Source: an uncultured Pseudomonadota bacterium
GTDB lineage: Bacteria; Pseudomonadota; Alphaproteobacteria; Rs-D84
Direction: 5' to 3'
NCBI GenBank assembly: GCA_902762295.1
Contig: CACWNX010000001.1
Location: 276,702-340,701 of the forward strand
DNA length: 64,000 nt
Shown: positions 1 through 9,060 of the stretch, in pieces
Layout: every line of letters starts with the position of its first letter
Position numbering within the stretch: the first letter of the stretch is position 1
Notes under the pieces: generated by a model
Told to the model about the DNA's origin: nothing
The model's input: only the letters and a program-made list of their open reading frames with translations
Database searches by the model: none
Position numbers and translations under genes: made by a program

Positions 1-671
1 GCACGATTCGCCAATGACATATCGTGTGTCACAAACAGCATTGCCATTTTATTCTTGCGCACCAAATCCAGCAACAATTCAAAAACCACAACTGCATGAT
101 TTGGATCCAAACTGCCAGTTGGTTCGTCTGCCAGTAATATATCCGGCGTATTCGCCAGCGCACGCGCAACCGCCGTCCGCTGTTGTTCACCACCAGACAT
201 CTGACCCGGTAAATGCGATGCACGATGTGCAACATTTGCCGATTTTAATAACTTCATTGCACGCGCGCGTGCAGAATCTTCATTGACACCATTTGCCAAC
301 ATCGGCAACATAACATTTTCCAACGCGGTAAAATCCGACAATAGATTATGTCGCTGATACACAAATCCCATTTTGCGACGACGAATCATTGTACGCATTT
401 CATCATTCATTGCATGCACCGGAGTACCGGCAACAATGATACTGCCACCAGATGGTTTATCTAATAATCCGACACATTGTAACAAGGTTGACTTTCCCGA
501 CCCAGACGGTCCAACCAGTGCGACAATTTCACCACGATGCAAATCAAAGCCACCACCAGACAAAATATGCAATGGTTGTCCACCTTCAACAAATGTCTTT
601 TTAATATCGCGCACTGACAGAACTACATCACCCTGCTTTGCCCGCGATAAAGAATTCAATATTGATGCCAT
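1..671 (-). CDS. lolD: Lipoprotein-releasing ABC transporter ATPase LolD (C-terminus cut by window edge)
   Basis: This is the ATPase of the inner-membrane LolCDE-type complex that extracts lipoproteins and hands them to the LolA carrier. About 223 codons are visible. The ATG at 669-671 is preceded by an AAAGGA site. Walker A (GPSGSGKST) lies near residues 54-62, followed by a Q-loop region (VYQRHNLL), the ABC signature SGGEQQR and Walker B (ILLADEPTG). The frame is open to base 1, so the C-terminal end lies outside the window. The gene starts 17 nt after the permease gene and is surely co-transcribed with it. A MacB-type ATPase is the main alternative, but the neighbouring permease favours LolD. 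Confidence 0.9.
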   Translation of the reverse strand, partial: MASILNSLSRAKQGDVVLSVRDIKKTFVEGGQPLHILSGGGFDLHRGEIVALVGPSGSGKSTLLQCVGLLDKPSGGSIIVAGTPVHAMNDEMRTMIRRRKMGFVYQRHNLLSDFTALENVMLPMLANGVNEDSARARAMKLLKSANVAHRASHLPGQMSGGEQQRTAVARALANTPDILLADEPTGSLDPNHAVVVFELLLDLVRKNKMAMLFVTHDMSLANR

Positions 672-688
672 TTACATAATTCCTTTAA

Positions 689-1942
689 TTACTCATTTCT
701 TAACACCTCTACTGGGTCGGTGTTAGCCGCCTTCCATGCCGGATAAATCGTCGCCAAAAACGCCAAAGCAATCGCAATCAGCGCGATTCCCAACACAGTT
801 GGGAATTCTAACCGCGACGGCAATTCTGACAAATAATACAGTTCTGCCGGGAATAAATCGCGACCTGTTGCCCACTGAAAAAATTTTCGAATCGGTTCAA
901 TATAAATTGCAACCACAACCCCCAGCACAGTTCCAAAAATTGCACCAATCACCCCTATACTGGTCCCCGACAATATAAATATTCGCATCATAGAACGACG
1001 CGACACCCCAAATGTGCGCAACACCGCGATATCCCGTGACTTGTCTTTAACCAACATCACAAGCGATGACACAATATTAAACGCCGCCACAATCACAATC
1101 AGCATTAAAATCAAAAACATAACATTTGATTCAACCTGTAATGCACCAACAAATCCACGATTTAAATCACGCCAATCACGAACAACATATCCATCTGGCA
1201 ACGATGTCATCAGTGCATCACGCACCGCCGTTGTATCATCGGCGTTTTTCAAAAACAAATCAATATGTGTCACCGAATCGCCAATGTTCAGATACTTCTG
1301 CGCGGTTTCCAGGGGCATAAATATATAGCCCGAATCATATTCATACATTCCCATAAAAAATGATGTTAGAACCGGATACGACATAATTCGTGGCATTGTT
1401 CCAAATGCCGTTGGTGTTGCACCATTTGCCGATACCAACGATACATTGTCCCCCATATGAACACCCAATGCACGACTTAATGCCGAACCAATTACTAATT
1501 CACCATCGCGAATTTCAGTAAGTTTCTTGCCGTATACACGCGTTCCATTTGTTGTTTTTTTTACCAAATCCGTCATACGAATTCCACGCACCATCGCACC
1601 ACTGTTATTGCCACGTGCAGTCACCATTACCTGACCTTCGGCAATTGGAACAATTGAATCAACCGCACGTGCCACAATACGATTATCGCGCATACGGTTT
1701 ATCAAGAAATCATAATCCGCAATTGCGCCATCTTGATGATACACAACGACATGACCATTCATACCAACAATCCGCGACAACAGAGTATCATGGAACCCCC
1801 CCATAACCGCCATAACCACAATCAGCGTTGCCACCCCAAGCATTATTCCAATCAGCGACACCCACGACACCACAGAACCAAAACCACGGCGACGGGCACC
1901 TAAATATCTGAATGCAATTTTTCGTTCCAGTTTTGTAAACAT
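689..1942 (-). CDS. lolC: Lipoprotein-releasing ABC transporter permease LolC/LolE
   Basis: The protein has 417 residues with the LolC/E layout. A cytoplasmic N-terminus (ERKIAFRYLGARRR) leads to a first membrane helix near residues 25-47. A large periplasmic domain follows, then an FtsX-type C-terminal permease domain with three helices (about 275-300, 320-345 and 385-405). The C-terminus ends in the usual YPAWKAANTDPVEVLRNE pattern. In many alphaproteobacteria one LolC/E-type permease serves as a homodimer with LolD, which fits this lolC-lolD pair. It lies 22 nt downstream of the secretin gene on the same strand. Confidence 0.92.
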   Translation of the reverse strand: MFTKLERKIAFRYLGARRRGFGSVVSWVSLIGIMLGVATLIVVMAVMGGFHDTLLSRIVGMNGHVVVYHQDGAIADYDFLINRMRDNRIVARAVDSIVPIAEGQVMVTARGNNSGAMVRGIRMTDLVKKTTNGTRVYGKKLTEIRDGELVIGSALSRALGVHMGDNVSLVSANGATPTAFGTMPRIMSYPVLTSFFMGMYEYDSGYIFMPLETAQKYLNIGDSVTHIDLFLKNADDTTAVRDALMTSLPDGYVVRDWRDLNRGFVGALQVESNVMFLILMLIVIVAAFNIVSSLVMLVKDKSRDIAVLRTFGVSRRSMMRIFILSGTSIGVIGAIFGTVLGVVVAIYIEPIRKFFQWATGRDLFPAELYYLSELPSRLEFPTVLGIALIAIALAFLATIYPAWKAANTDPVEVLRNE

Positions 1943-1964
1943 AACGGTTTCCTATTATACAAAT

Positions 1965-3284
1965 TTAATCACGCAAGAAATTCCGCAACGCATCACCAAC
2001 TAACTGTGGTTCATCCGGAATATCATTTGGATTTACAATAGATACTATCCGTGGCGACATAAACACAACTAATTCTGCAAACGGACTTATCAGAGTTTCG
2101 GGTGTCGTCACAAAAGAATGTGTCGGAATACCAACGATAATATAATTATCGCCGATACTTGACGGAATTGTAAACGATGATAATTCACCATGACTGGTCC
2201 GCAGAACAATCTTGGCATCTATTTTATCACGTCCGCCAAAATCACCATATTTTGCCGACGCACCGACAATCAAATCGGTTTCCAACCTTTCTTCTTTGCT
2301 GCACTGACCGATATCAAATCGCGATTGCCAGCCATCCGGTACAACAAAACGCCCCTGGGATATCAAAACTAAGTTTGCCTGGGTTGATAAAAATTCTTGC
2401 AATGTTTTTGTATTTATTTCCGGCCCCACAACCAGCGCACGCCCAACAACCCCCGGAATAGACATTTTAATATTTTTTTCACCAAATGCCGGCAACAGGT
2501 TCATCCAGATAATCGGATTATCGGTACGCGGATATACCCGATACACATCCATATCCCATGCCATAACATATTTCTTGGATGAAATATCCGAAATAATGCG
2601 TGCAACCTCACGTTCTGTTTGATAATTGCCTTCAAATACCAATGTGTTATCCGCCCAATCAACCAACAGATTCCTTACATCCGCCCCATGCATCGCATCA
2701 AGCAATGCCATAACAATCGTATCATCATGCGGCATCTTAATCAGCCACTTTCCACGATTATAAAGTTTTATTTCACCCATCGCCGCATCATAGGAATAAT
2801 ACATATGTCCAAGATGCGCAATCAAATCAACCGCATCCGCCAAATTTCCCGATGCGATTGAACCCGATATTTTTTCGTATCCTGGTTCTTGTTCCACAAC
2901 AGCGATATCAACCCCATCCAGCAATTTATTCAACGCCGCCGCAACGGTCTGTTTACGAAAATCGTAATCAGATACAGTTAATTCAGGCAATTTATCCCCA
3001 ACATTCAGACGAACAACTTCTATTTTTTCATCTGGCACAACCGACACAACCGACTGGTTATCCCAGTTCACAGTACAACGCCGTGGCAATTCAACCGAAA
3101 AATGTCGTGCAGTATCCGTCGTCAACGCCGCTTTTTTTGGAAAAATCGGAACAGAATTATCATCTATCACCAAATTATCCACGACCTGGACCGTGTCATA
3201 ATAAACCACATCATTCTGTTCATTTGCACGCATACAGCCCGCCATTACACCGCACACAATAAACAATTTTAATATTTTCTTCAT
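1965..3284 (-). CDS. Secretin-like outer-membrane lipoprotein, type IVb pilus PilN family
   Basis: The ATG at 3282-3284 is preferred over a GTG four codons upstream because it follows GGGGG by 5 nt. It begins a lipoprotein signal with lipobox VMAGC, placing the lipidated cysteine at about residue 17. The protein has 439 residues. Its C-terminus resembles the closing part of a secretin barrel: a strand-rich region, a GIPTHSF segment, then ELVVFMSPRIVSI, matching the family pattern of LLIFITPRII. PilN-type secretins form the outer-membrane channel of type IVb pili. Matching pilus genes (PilO, PilP, PilQ, PilR types) lie at 27013-31680. The gene is followed closely by lolC. Family-level function is well supported; the exact substrate is unknown. 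Confidence 0.75.
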   Translation of the reverse strand: MKKILKLFIVCGVMAGCMRANEQNDVVYYDTVQVVDNLVIDDNSVPIFPKKAALTTDTARHFSVELPRRCTVNWDNQSVVSVVPDEKIEVVRLNVGDKLPELTVSDYDFRKQTVAAALNKLLDGVDIAVVEQEPGYEKISGSIASGNLADAVDLIAHLGHMYYSYDAAMGEIKLYNRGKWLIKMPHDDTIVMALLDAMHGADVRNLLVDWADNTLVFEGNYQTEREVARIISDISSKKYVMAWDMDVYRVYPRTDNPIIWMNLLPAFGEKNIKMSIPGVVGRALVVGPEINTKTLQEFLSTQANLVLISQGRFVVPDGWQSRFDIGQCSKEERLETDLIVGASAKYGDFGGRDKIDAKIVLRTSHGELSSFTIPSSIGDNYIIVGIPTHSFVTTPETLISPFAELVVFMSPRIVSIVNPNDIPDEPQLVGDALRNFLRD

Positions 3285-3299
3285 ATTCGCCCCCACGGG

Positions 3300-3623
3300 T
3301 TATATATTCATTACCTTTTCAAATTCTTCCAGTGTCATTTCGTATATTGGTTTTTGGGACGGTGTCGCCAAATCGCGCACATGTTCAAACTGAGCCCGAA
3401 ACCGTTCTATGACCGAAACAACATCTGAATCCAGTTTTTTATTTTCTTTCATCAATCGTTCGCCGTATTCTACCACAAATTCTAAAACATCCGCCGCAAA
3501 AAAACGTCCAACATAATTTTCAATTGGGATGCCGCCTTTGTTCACACATATTGCAGACATAACTTTGGCAACCTGGTTATAAAAATTCGCCAACTTTATA
3601 AAATTTTGAACATTTATTGCCAT
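3300..3623 (-). CDS. Small unknown protein upstream of the secretin gene
   Basis: This 107-residue protein is not recognised. It is soluble-looking, rich in charged helices and has no signal peptide or membrane segment. The ATG at 3621-3623 follows a strong AGAGGA site. Its stop codon lies 15 nt before the secretin ATG, so the two are translated from the same transcript. A role in pilus or lipoprotein assembly can only be guessed from this position. Confidence 0.7.
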   Translation of the reverse strand: MAINVQNFIKLANFYNQVAKVMSAICVNKGGIPIENYVGRFFAADVLEFVVEYGERLMKENKKLDSDVVSVIERFRAQFEHVRDLATPSQKPIYEMTLEEFEKVMNI

Positions 3624-3662
3624 CTCTTTCCTCTGATATATTTTTATACATTATAAAAACTA

Positions 3663-3691
3663 TTGCCACAAAAAGGCAATTAAATTATAAT
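3663..3691 (+). promoter_or_regulatory. Sigma70-type promoter, probably giving a leaderless mRNA
   Basis: TTGCCA (3663-3668), a 17-nt spacer and a perfect TATAAT (3686-3691). Only 7 nt separate the -10 box from the ATG at 3699, and there is no ribosome binding site, so transcription should start at or next to the start codon. Confidence 0.65.
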
Positions 3692-3698
3692 AGTAATC

Positions 3699-4079
3699 AT
3701 GAAAATATTTAAAATAATTTTATTCCTTGGATTGGCGGCATGTGCATCCCCAAACGGGGGCAGTATAGATGACGCGACAATTCTGAATTGGGAAAACGAA
3801 TCGGTCACAATGGAACAATTTGTTCGCGATCATCGTGCATGTCTTGGGATAACAAAGCCATCATATTTACCACGTTCACGAATCGCAAAATTACTATCAC
3901 CGAATCAGAGTGTGCGTATGCCTGACTGGGATGGTTTATGGGTGACATTTCAATCAAACGAATACCGCGATGTAGGTCAGCGGGCATTATTATCCGTTCC
4001 ACGAAACACGACATCTAAATCGGTTGGTTCGTATCGTAAATGCATGTTTCGTCGTGGATACTTGTTGCGCGCAATGTAA
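3699..4079 (+). CDS. Small lipoprotein of unknown function
   Basis: The protein has 126 residues with a lipoprotein signal: a charged MKIFK start, a hydrophobic run and lipobox LAAC with cysteine 15. The mature part has no recognised domain. Its C-terminal half carries a conserved-looking SYRKCMFRRGYLL segment with a second cysteine. It is divergent from the secretin operon and has its own promoter. It ends 53 nt before ftsQ, which has a separate promoter, so it is probably monocistronic. Confidence 0.75.
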   Translation: MKIFKIILFLGLAACASPNGGSIDDATILNWENESVTMEQFVRDHRACLGITKPSYLPRSRIAKLLSPNQSVRMPDWDGLWVTFQSNEYRDVGQRALLSVPRNTTSKSVGSYRKCMFRRGYLLRAM

Positions 4080-4096
4080 TTTTTTTCGCCCACGGC

Positions 4097-4125
4097 TTTC
4101 ATATTAAATAAAATTATGATATAAT
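4097..4125 (+). promoter_or_regulatory. Promoter of ftsQ, leaderless geometry
   Basis: A weak -35 (TTTCAT, 4097-4102), a 17-nt spacer and TATAAT (4120-4125). Seven nt separate the -10 box from the ftsQ ATG at 4133, the same geometry as the promoter at 3663-3691. No Shine-Dalgarno sequence is present. Confidence 0.5.
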
Positions 4126-4132
4126 ATCGGTT

Positions 4133-4813
4133 ATGAAACGAAACCTGTGGTTTTGGCTGTATTTTGTTGCCGCCATTATATTGGCGATATACTTTTCTGT
4201 GCGTATTATCATGACATTTATGGGATACGGAACTCTATCAACGGTCCGTAATATTTCGGTTTCGGCAGATGTAAACAACAAAGATTTAACACCCATGGTC
4301 GCCGCAGTCGGCATTGCACCGGGAACCCGTTCATATTCGGTAAACCTTGAATTAGTAAACGAACGGTTGTTGCAAATGCCCGGGGTACGCGAATCGGCGG
4401 TACGCCGATTACCAAATGGAAATTTATCGGTTAAATTACATTTGTATCGGGCGGTCGCGCGATGGACCGATGGGACATATTATTATCCGTTATCGGCCGA
4501 TGGAACGGTTGTAAAAAAACCATCAATTGACAATACACCGGGAACTGTATTGTTTCGTGGCCCGGTACCAAAAGATATATCCGATATAACCAAGGCCGCA
4601 ACAAATGTAATAGACGAACTTGAATATATGGAATGGATTGACAACCGGCGCTGGAATATGATTACAAACGGCGGCATAACAATAATGTTACCCGAAGAAG
4701 ACCCGGTTGCCGCAATTGGAACATTGGTCACACTAAATAAAAACAATGATGTTTTATCTAAAAATATAAATGTAATTGACATGCGCGACAGTGCACGAAT
4801 TTTGGTAAAATAG
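4133..4813 (+). CDS. ftsQ: Cell division protein FtsQ
   Basis: A short cytoplasmic start (MKRNLW) and one membrane helix (about residues 7-28) lead to a periplasmic POTRA-like domain (about 37-105) with the pattern NLELVNERLLQMPGVRESAVRRLPNGNLSVKL. The FtsQ-specific C-terminal part follows. At 226 residues it is shorter than most FtsQ proteins. FtsQ links the early Z-ring to the FtsLBWI complex. It stands 1 nt before the FtsA fusion gene, matching the usual ftsQ-ftsA order, but no ftsZ follows. Confidence 0.88.
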   Translation: MKRNLWFWLYFVAAIILAIYFSVRIIMTFMGYGTLSTVRNISVSADVNNKDLTPMVAAVGIAPGTRSYSVNLELVNERLLQMPGVRESAVRRLPNGNLSVKLHLYRAVARWTDGTYYYPLSADGTVVKKPSIDNTPGTVLFRGPVPKDISDITKAATNVIDELEYMEWIDNRRWNMITNGGITIMLPEEDPVAAIGTLVTLNKNNDVLSKNINVIDMRDSARILVK

Positions 4814-4814
4814 T

Positions 4815-6599
4815 ATGAATATGATGGATTCATCTTTTTTGTGTTTAGACATTGGCACATGTGGTGTACGCGGTATTGCAACCCGTGTTCGAAATGCCCA
4901 GATATATGAAACCGCATATTATTCTGTTGATGATTTTGACACGGTGTTCGCATTAAAATCGGTAATAGACGAATTAGAAAATAAAATTGGAACACGTTTT
5001 GATACGGCGTATATAACCGGGAACTTTGGAAAATCCTATTTTGAAATGGCGGCAAAAAATACGGTCTGGGCGAATGACCATAAAATAACAGCAAACGATA
5101 TAAAATCTCAAATATCCGAAATAAATGCCCCCGACGGATTTTATCCAATGCATATTATTCCATTGCGTTATGACACACCAAAAATCAGAAATATGTTATC
5201 GCCAATTGGACACAGTGACCGCCAGTTAGTATCTGCATATTCTGCATTATTTTTTGACGGCGAACATATGCAAAAATTACTGGAAATATTACGGCATGCG
5301 CACATCCAGGCAAACGCGTTCTATACGCCGCATTTTCTGGCAAACGCGGTTTTACGCACAAAAAAAACAACGGTGATGTTTATTGATTTTGGTGCCGAAT
5401 ATACAACCGTATCCATATGGACCGATCGTGGTCCGGTCTGGTATAACGCGTACGCAATTGGTGGTAATGATTTAACATCTGAAATTTCCACACAACTGGA
5501 TATTGGTTTTACCGATGCCGAACGCATAAAAAGAACAGTGGCAGATTTACAGTCAAACGAAATGTCACGTTTCAGTCCTGCCGACCCTGCATATGCGTTT
5601 TCGTGCGCCGATGTAAATGAAATCGTTACAAAATTTTATAATAATTTACTGGATAAAATAAAAACGGACACAACTAAATACATTGAAAAATACCACCCAA
5701 ACGAAATCATCGTCGGTGGTGGCGGGGCACGCATTAACGGCATTGTTGATAATTTGAATTCATTGTTAAATATACCAATTACAAAAACCGATTCGGACAC
5801 AACGGTCAGAACGCTTGCAAAATACATATGGATGGGTGAAGAATCTCATCGCAATGCCTATATTGCACGCAATGAAAAGATTCAAAATCGCATAAATAAA
5901 ATATTCAAATTTTTCAAAATTAAACATAAAAACAAACAACCCAAAAAACAAATTCCAATTTTACCCAGTACACTTTGTTTTAATATGGAAAGCCCCGTCA
6001 CATATACAATGTTTGAATCTGCGGGTATATCAGCGATACATGTTGATATTATGGACGGGTTGTATGTTGATAAAATTGCCGGCGGGCTGGATGAACTGCG
6101 AAAGATTCGTGCGTCATGGCCGGGGCATTTGCATGTTCATTTAATGACCGAGGCTCCATCCGAATGGGCAACCGGCGCGATTGAATCGGGTGCCGATACT
6201 GTGATACTATCAACGAACACATCTGGTCTGCGCAACGCAATAAAAATTGTCCGTGAATCAAATCATCGCATCGGTATTGCATTAAATCCAGATTCCCCGG
6301 TATCATTATTAAAAACGGTTTTACGCGATTTAGACGAAGTCATGATAATGGCGGTAAAACCCGGGGCTGCCGGACAAAAATTTGACAGGAATGTTTTACA
6401 AAAAATATCCGCATTGGCGGCAACACGAAAGAAATACGGATTAAAATTTATAATTTCTGTTGATGGCGGAATAAATTCTGAAACCGCGAAACTTTGTTGG
6501 GATGCCGGTGCGGATGCATTGGTTTCTGGTTCATATCTGGCGAATGCGCCGGATTTTCCACTTGCAGTTATGTCACTATTAAAAACTGATAATCATTAG
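4815..6599 (+). CDS. ftsA: FtsA fused to a ribulose-phosphate 3-epimerase domain
   Basis: One uninterrupted 594-codon frame encodes two complete-looking proteins. Residues 8-350 are FtsA: phosphate-1 motif DIGTCGV (12-18), phosphate-2 motif FIDFGAEYTT (189-198), IGGNDLTSEIS (215-225) and adenosine motif VGGGGARINGI (300-310). Residues 354-370 form an amphipathic lysine-rich helix like the FtsA membrane-targeting sequence. After a basic linker, residues 380-590 are a TIM-barrel ribulose-phosphate 3-epimerase. Ser385 and all four expected metal/catalytic residues are present: His409, Asp411, His442 and Asp550 (SVDGG). No in-frame ATG or ribosome site lies between the FtsA tail and Ser385; the first Met (391) is inside the barrel. 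Both family calls are firm. What the epimerase does at the division site is unknown. Confidence 0.9.
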   Translation: MNMMDSSFLCLDIGTCGVRGIATRVRNAQIYETAYYSVDDFDTVFALKSVIDELENKIGTRFDTAYITGNFGKSYFEMAAKNTVWANDHKITANDIKSQISEINAPDGFYPMHIIPLRYDTPKIRNMLSPIGHSDRQLVSAYSALFFDGEHMQKLLEILRHAHIQANAFYTPHFLANAVLRTKKTTVMFIDFGAEYTTVSIWTDRGPVWYNAYAIGGNDLTSEISTQLDIGFTDAERIKRTVADLQSNEMSRFSPADPAYAFSCADVNEIVTKFYNNLLDKIKTDTTKYIEKYHPNEIIVGGGGARINGIVDNLNSLLNIPITKTDSDTTVRTLAKYIWMGEESHRNAYIARNEKIQNRINKIFKFFKIKHKNKQPKKQIPILPSTLCFNMESPVTYTMFESAGISAIHVDIMDGLYVDKIAGGLDELRKIRASWPGHLHVHLMTEAPSEWATGAIESGADTVILSTNTSGLRNAIKIVRESNHRIGIALNPDSPVSLLKTVLRDLDEVMIMAVKPGAAGQKFDRNVLQKISALAATRKKYGLKFIISVDGGINSETAKLCWDAGADALVSGSYLANAPDFPLAVMSLLKTDNH

Positions 6600-6600
6600 T

Positions 6601-7011
6601 TTATTTTATAATTATTTTGCGTCCGTCTTTATATTCTGATATATAAACATGCATCGTATTTTCTGGCAAAATATCGTTGGCTATATCCGGCCATTCAATT
6701 AAACAGATATCATTTTGAACCGCATACCCCAGCCCTATTTCCACCAATTCCGCCGCATCTGAAATCCGATACAAATCAAAGTGCGATATTTTTTTACCAC
6801 CAAAATTATATGTCTGAACCAATGTAAATGTTGGACTTGGCACCACAGTATCCGCACCACACAAGGTCTGGATTATCGTGCGTGCTATTTCCGATTTTCC
6901 AACACCCAAATCGCCATGCAGCGCGATTGTCATCGGTGCATGCAACCCGGTTGCAAATTTTTTTGCCCATTCGTGCGTTTCGTTTATATCATGTGTTATA
7001 AATTCCTGCAT
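6601..7011 (-). CDS. tsaE: tRNA threonylcarbamoyladenosine biosynthesis ATPase TsaE
   Basis: This 136-residue P-loop protein has Walker A GDLGVGKS (about residues 33-40), switch-like PSPTFTLVQTY, the HFDLYR motif and the LIEWPDI segment typical of TsaE. TsaE assists TsaB and TsaD in making t6A37 on ANN-decoding tRNAs. It is convergent with the ftsA fusion gene, with a single base between the two stop codons and no obvious terminator. It lies 5 nt after uvrB and is probably co-transcribed with it. Confidence 0.93.
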   Translation of the reverse strand: MQEFITHDINETHEWAKKFATGLHAPMTIALHGDLGVGKSEIARTIIQTLCGADTVVPSPTFTLVQTYNFGGKKISHFDLYRISDAAELVEIGLGYAVQNDICLIEWPDIANDILPENTMHVYISEYKDGRKIIIK

Positions 7012-7016
7012 AATTT

Positions 7017-9005
7017 TTACTCCAATAATAATAAGTCATCTTCCATTTTTCGTATAGTATCACGAATTTCCGCCGCCGTTTCAAAATCCAAATTTTCTGC
7101 TGCTTTGCGCATTTTTATATTCAGTTTTTTAATATCGTGTCGCAATGTTTCTGCATCAAAAACCCCATCTTTATTATAAATAAATTTGTGTTTTTTATCT
7201 GTTTTTTCTTCCTTTGCTTTTACTTCGTCAAACACCGCCTTGGACACTGTTTTTGGTGTAATTCCATGTTCGGTGTTATATTTCATTTGCTTTTCACGAC
7301 GACGCGCCGTTTCATCCAATGCCGCCCGCATAGAATCTGTTATCACATCGGCATAAAGTATAACGCGTCCATTTGCATTTCGTGCCGCACGACCAATTGT
7401 TTGAATCAGCGACCGCGTTGAACGCAGAAATCCTTCTTTATCGGCATCCATAATCGCAACCAATTCACATTCGGGAACATCCAGACCTTCGCGTAATAAA
7501 TTTATTCCAACCAGAACATCAAATTTACCCATACGCAAATCACGCAACAATTCTATGCGTTCCAGTGTTTCAATATCGCTGTGCAGGTACCGCGCACGCA
7601 CACCATTTTCATTCAAATAGTCGGTCAATTGTTCTGCCATTTTCTTGGTCAATGTTGTCACCAATACGCGTCCAGATATTGCCTTGACTTCGTCCAACAA
7701 ATCATCAACCTGATTTTTAATTGGACGAACAATGCATTCGGGGTCTAATAACCCGGTTGGACGTATAACTTGTTCGGCAACAACTCCGCCCGCCTGAGTC
7801 ATTTCCCATTCCGCCGGTGTCGCAGAAACGAATATTGTTTGTGGTCGCATAGAATCCCATTCATCAAATGTCAATGGGCGATTATCAACACATGACGGCA
7901 ACCGAAAACCATATTGTGCCAATGTTTCCTTGCGTGCCCTGTCCCCACGCGACATTGCCGCAATCTGGGGAACGGTCACATGACTTTCATCTATAAATAA
8001 AATCGCATCTTTTGGCAGATATTCAAACAATGTCGGTGGCGGTTGACCCGGTGCCCGCCCAGATAAATATCGCGAATAGTTTTCAATTCCACGACATGTC
8101 CCGGTTGATTCCATCATTTCAACATCCATATTCACGCGTTCACGCAGACGCTGTTCTTCAACATACTTCATATTTTCATGAAAGAAATTTAATCGTTCAT
8201 TTAAATCTTTTCTGATTTCAGCAATTGCATTCATAATTGACGGCATCGGTGTCGCATAGTGAGTATTCGGATAAATCGCAACCCGGTCCAATTTGAACAA
8301 TTTTGCCCCTGTCAACACATCAAATTCCCATATTTCTTCTATTTCATCGCCCCAGAAAGAAACTTTCCAGCCCCTATCCTGGCTGTGCGATGGAAATATA
8401 TCCAATGTATCACCACGCACACGAAAATCGCCCCGCTCTGGTGTGACATCATTGCGTTTATATTGAATGTTTACCAATTCCCGAATAACATCACCCATTC
8501 CCATTATATTCCCAATACGCAGAACCAATTTCATTTCAGAATATTGTTCTGGGGTACCAAGTCCGTATATAGACGATACCGACGAAACAACAATAACATC
8601 GCGTTCTTCTAACATAGCACGCGTTGCACTGTGTCGCATACGGTCTAATTGGTCATTTATTGATGCATCTTTATCAATATATGTATCGGTTGTCGGGACA
8701 TAGGCTTCTGGCTGATAGTAATCATAGTACGAAACAAAGTATTCAACATGATTGTTTGGAAAAAATGACTTCATTTCTGTATAAAGTTGCGCCGCAAGAA
8801 TTTTATTCGGTGCCATCAACAATGCCGGTCGTCCAAGTTTGGCAATAACATTTGCCATTGTAAATGTTTTACCCGAACCAGTCACACCCAATAATACCTG
8901 GGACCGGCGACCATCTTTAATACCATGAACCAACTCAGAAATAGCGATCGGTTGATCGCCCATCGGTTTATAATTACTTTCAAGATTAAAAATTTTTTTA
9001 TTCAC
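7017..9005 (-). CDS. uvrB: Excinuclease ABC subunit UvrB
   Basis: A full-length 662-residue UvrB. It shows Walker A GVTGSGKTFT, the beta-hairpin region (YYQPEAYVP), helicase motifs (FIDESHVT, VSATPAEWE, GINLLREGLD, QTIGRAARN) and the C-terminal UVR domain that binds UvrC (AAENLDFETAAEIRD). It forms the damage-verifying core of nucleotide excision repair. Translation starts at a GTG (9003-9005). A -10 box lies 7 nt upstream and there is no Shine-Dalgarno site, which suggests a leaderless mRNA. Confidence 0.96.
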   Translation of the reverse strand: MNKKIFNLESNYKPMGDQPIAISELVHGIKDGRRSQVLLGVTGSGKTFTMANVIAKLGRPALLMAPNKILAAQLYTEMKSFFPNNHVEYFVSYYDYYQPEAYVPTTDTYIDKDASINDQLDRMRHSATRAMLEERDVIVVSSVSSIYGLGTPEQYSEMKLVLRIGNIMGMGDVIRELVNIQYKRNDVTPERGDFRVRGDTLDIFPSHSQDRGWKVSFWGDEIEEIWEFDVLTGAKLFKLDRVAIYPNTHYATPMPSIMNAIAEIRKDLNERLNFFHENMKYVEEQRLRERVNMDVEMMESTGTCRGIENYSRYLSGRAPGQPPPTLFEYLPKDAILFIDESHVTVPQIAAMSRGDRARKETLAQYGFRLPSCVDNRPLTFDEWDSMRPQTIFVSATPAEWEMTQAGGVVAEQVIRPTGLLDPECIVRPIKNQVDDLLDEVKAISGRVLVTTLTKKMAEQLTDYLNENGVRARYLHSDIETLERIELLRDLRMGKFDVLVGINLLREGLDVPECELVAIMDADKEGFLRSTRSLIQTIGRAARNANGRVILYADVITDSMRAALDETARRREKQMKYNTEHGITPKTVSKAVFDEVKAKEEKTDKKHKFIYNKDGVFDAETLRHDIKKLNIKMRKAAENLDFETAAEIRDTIRKMEDDLLLLE

Positions 9006-9012
9006 AAATATC

Positions 9013-9040
9013 AGTATAATAAATTATAATAAAAAAACAA
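9013..9040 (-). promoter_or_regulatory. Promoter of uvrB, leaderless geometry
   Basis: On the minus strand: TTGTTT (9035-9040), a 16-nt spacer and TATACT (9013-9018), then 7 nt to the GTG start of uvrB. It overlaps the divergent promoter area of the AsmA-like gene, which has TATAAT boxes at 9015-9020 and 9025-9030. Confidence 0.5.
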
Positions 9041-9060
9041 GAGGAGTGGAGTACAAGCTA

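Noticed and set aside
5925..5960. FtsA-epimerase join as a sequencing indel artefact
   Set aside because: Not fully excluded because of A-runs, but the downstream domain has no start codon, no ribosome site and no second frame that would provide them, so the single frame is the simplest reading.
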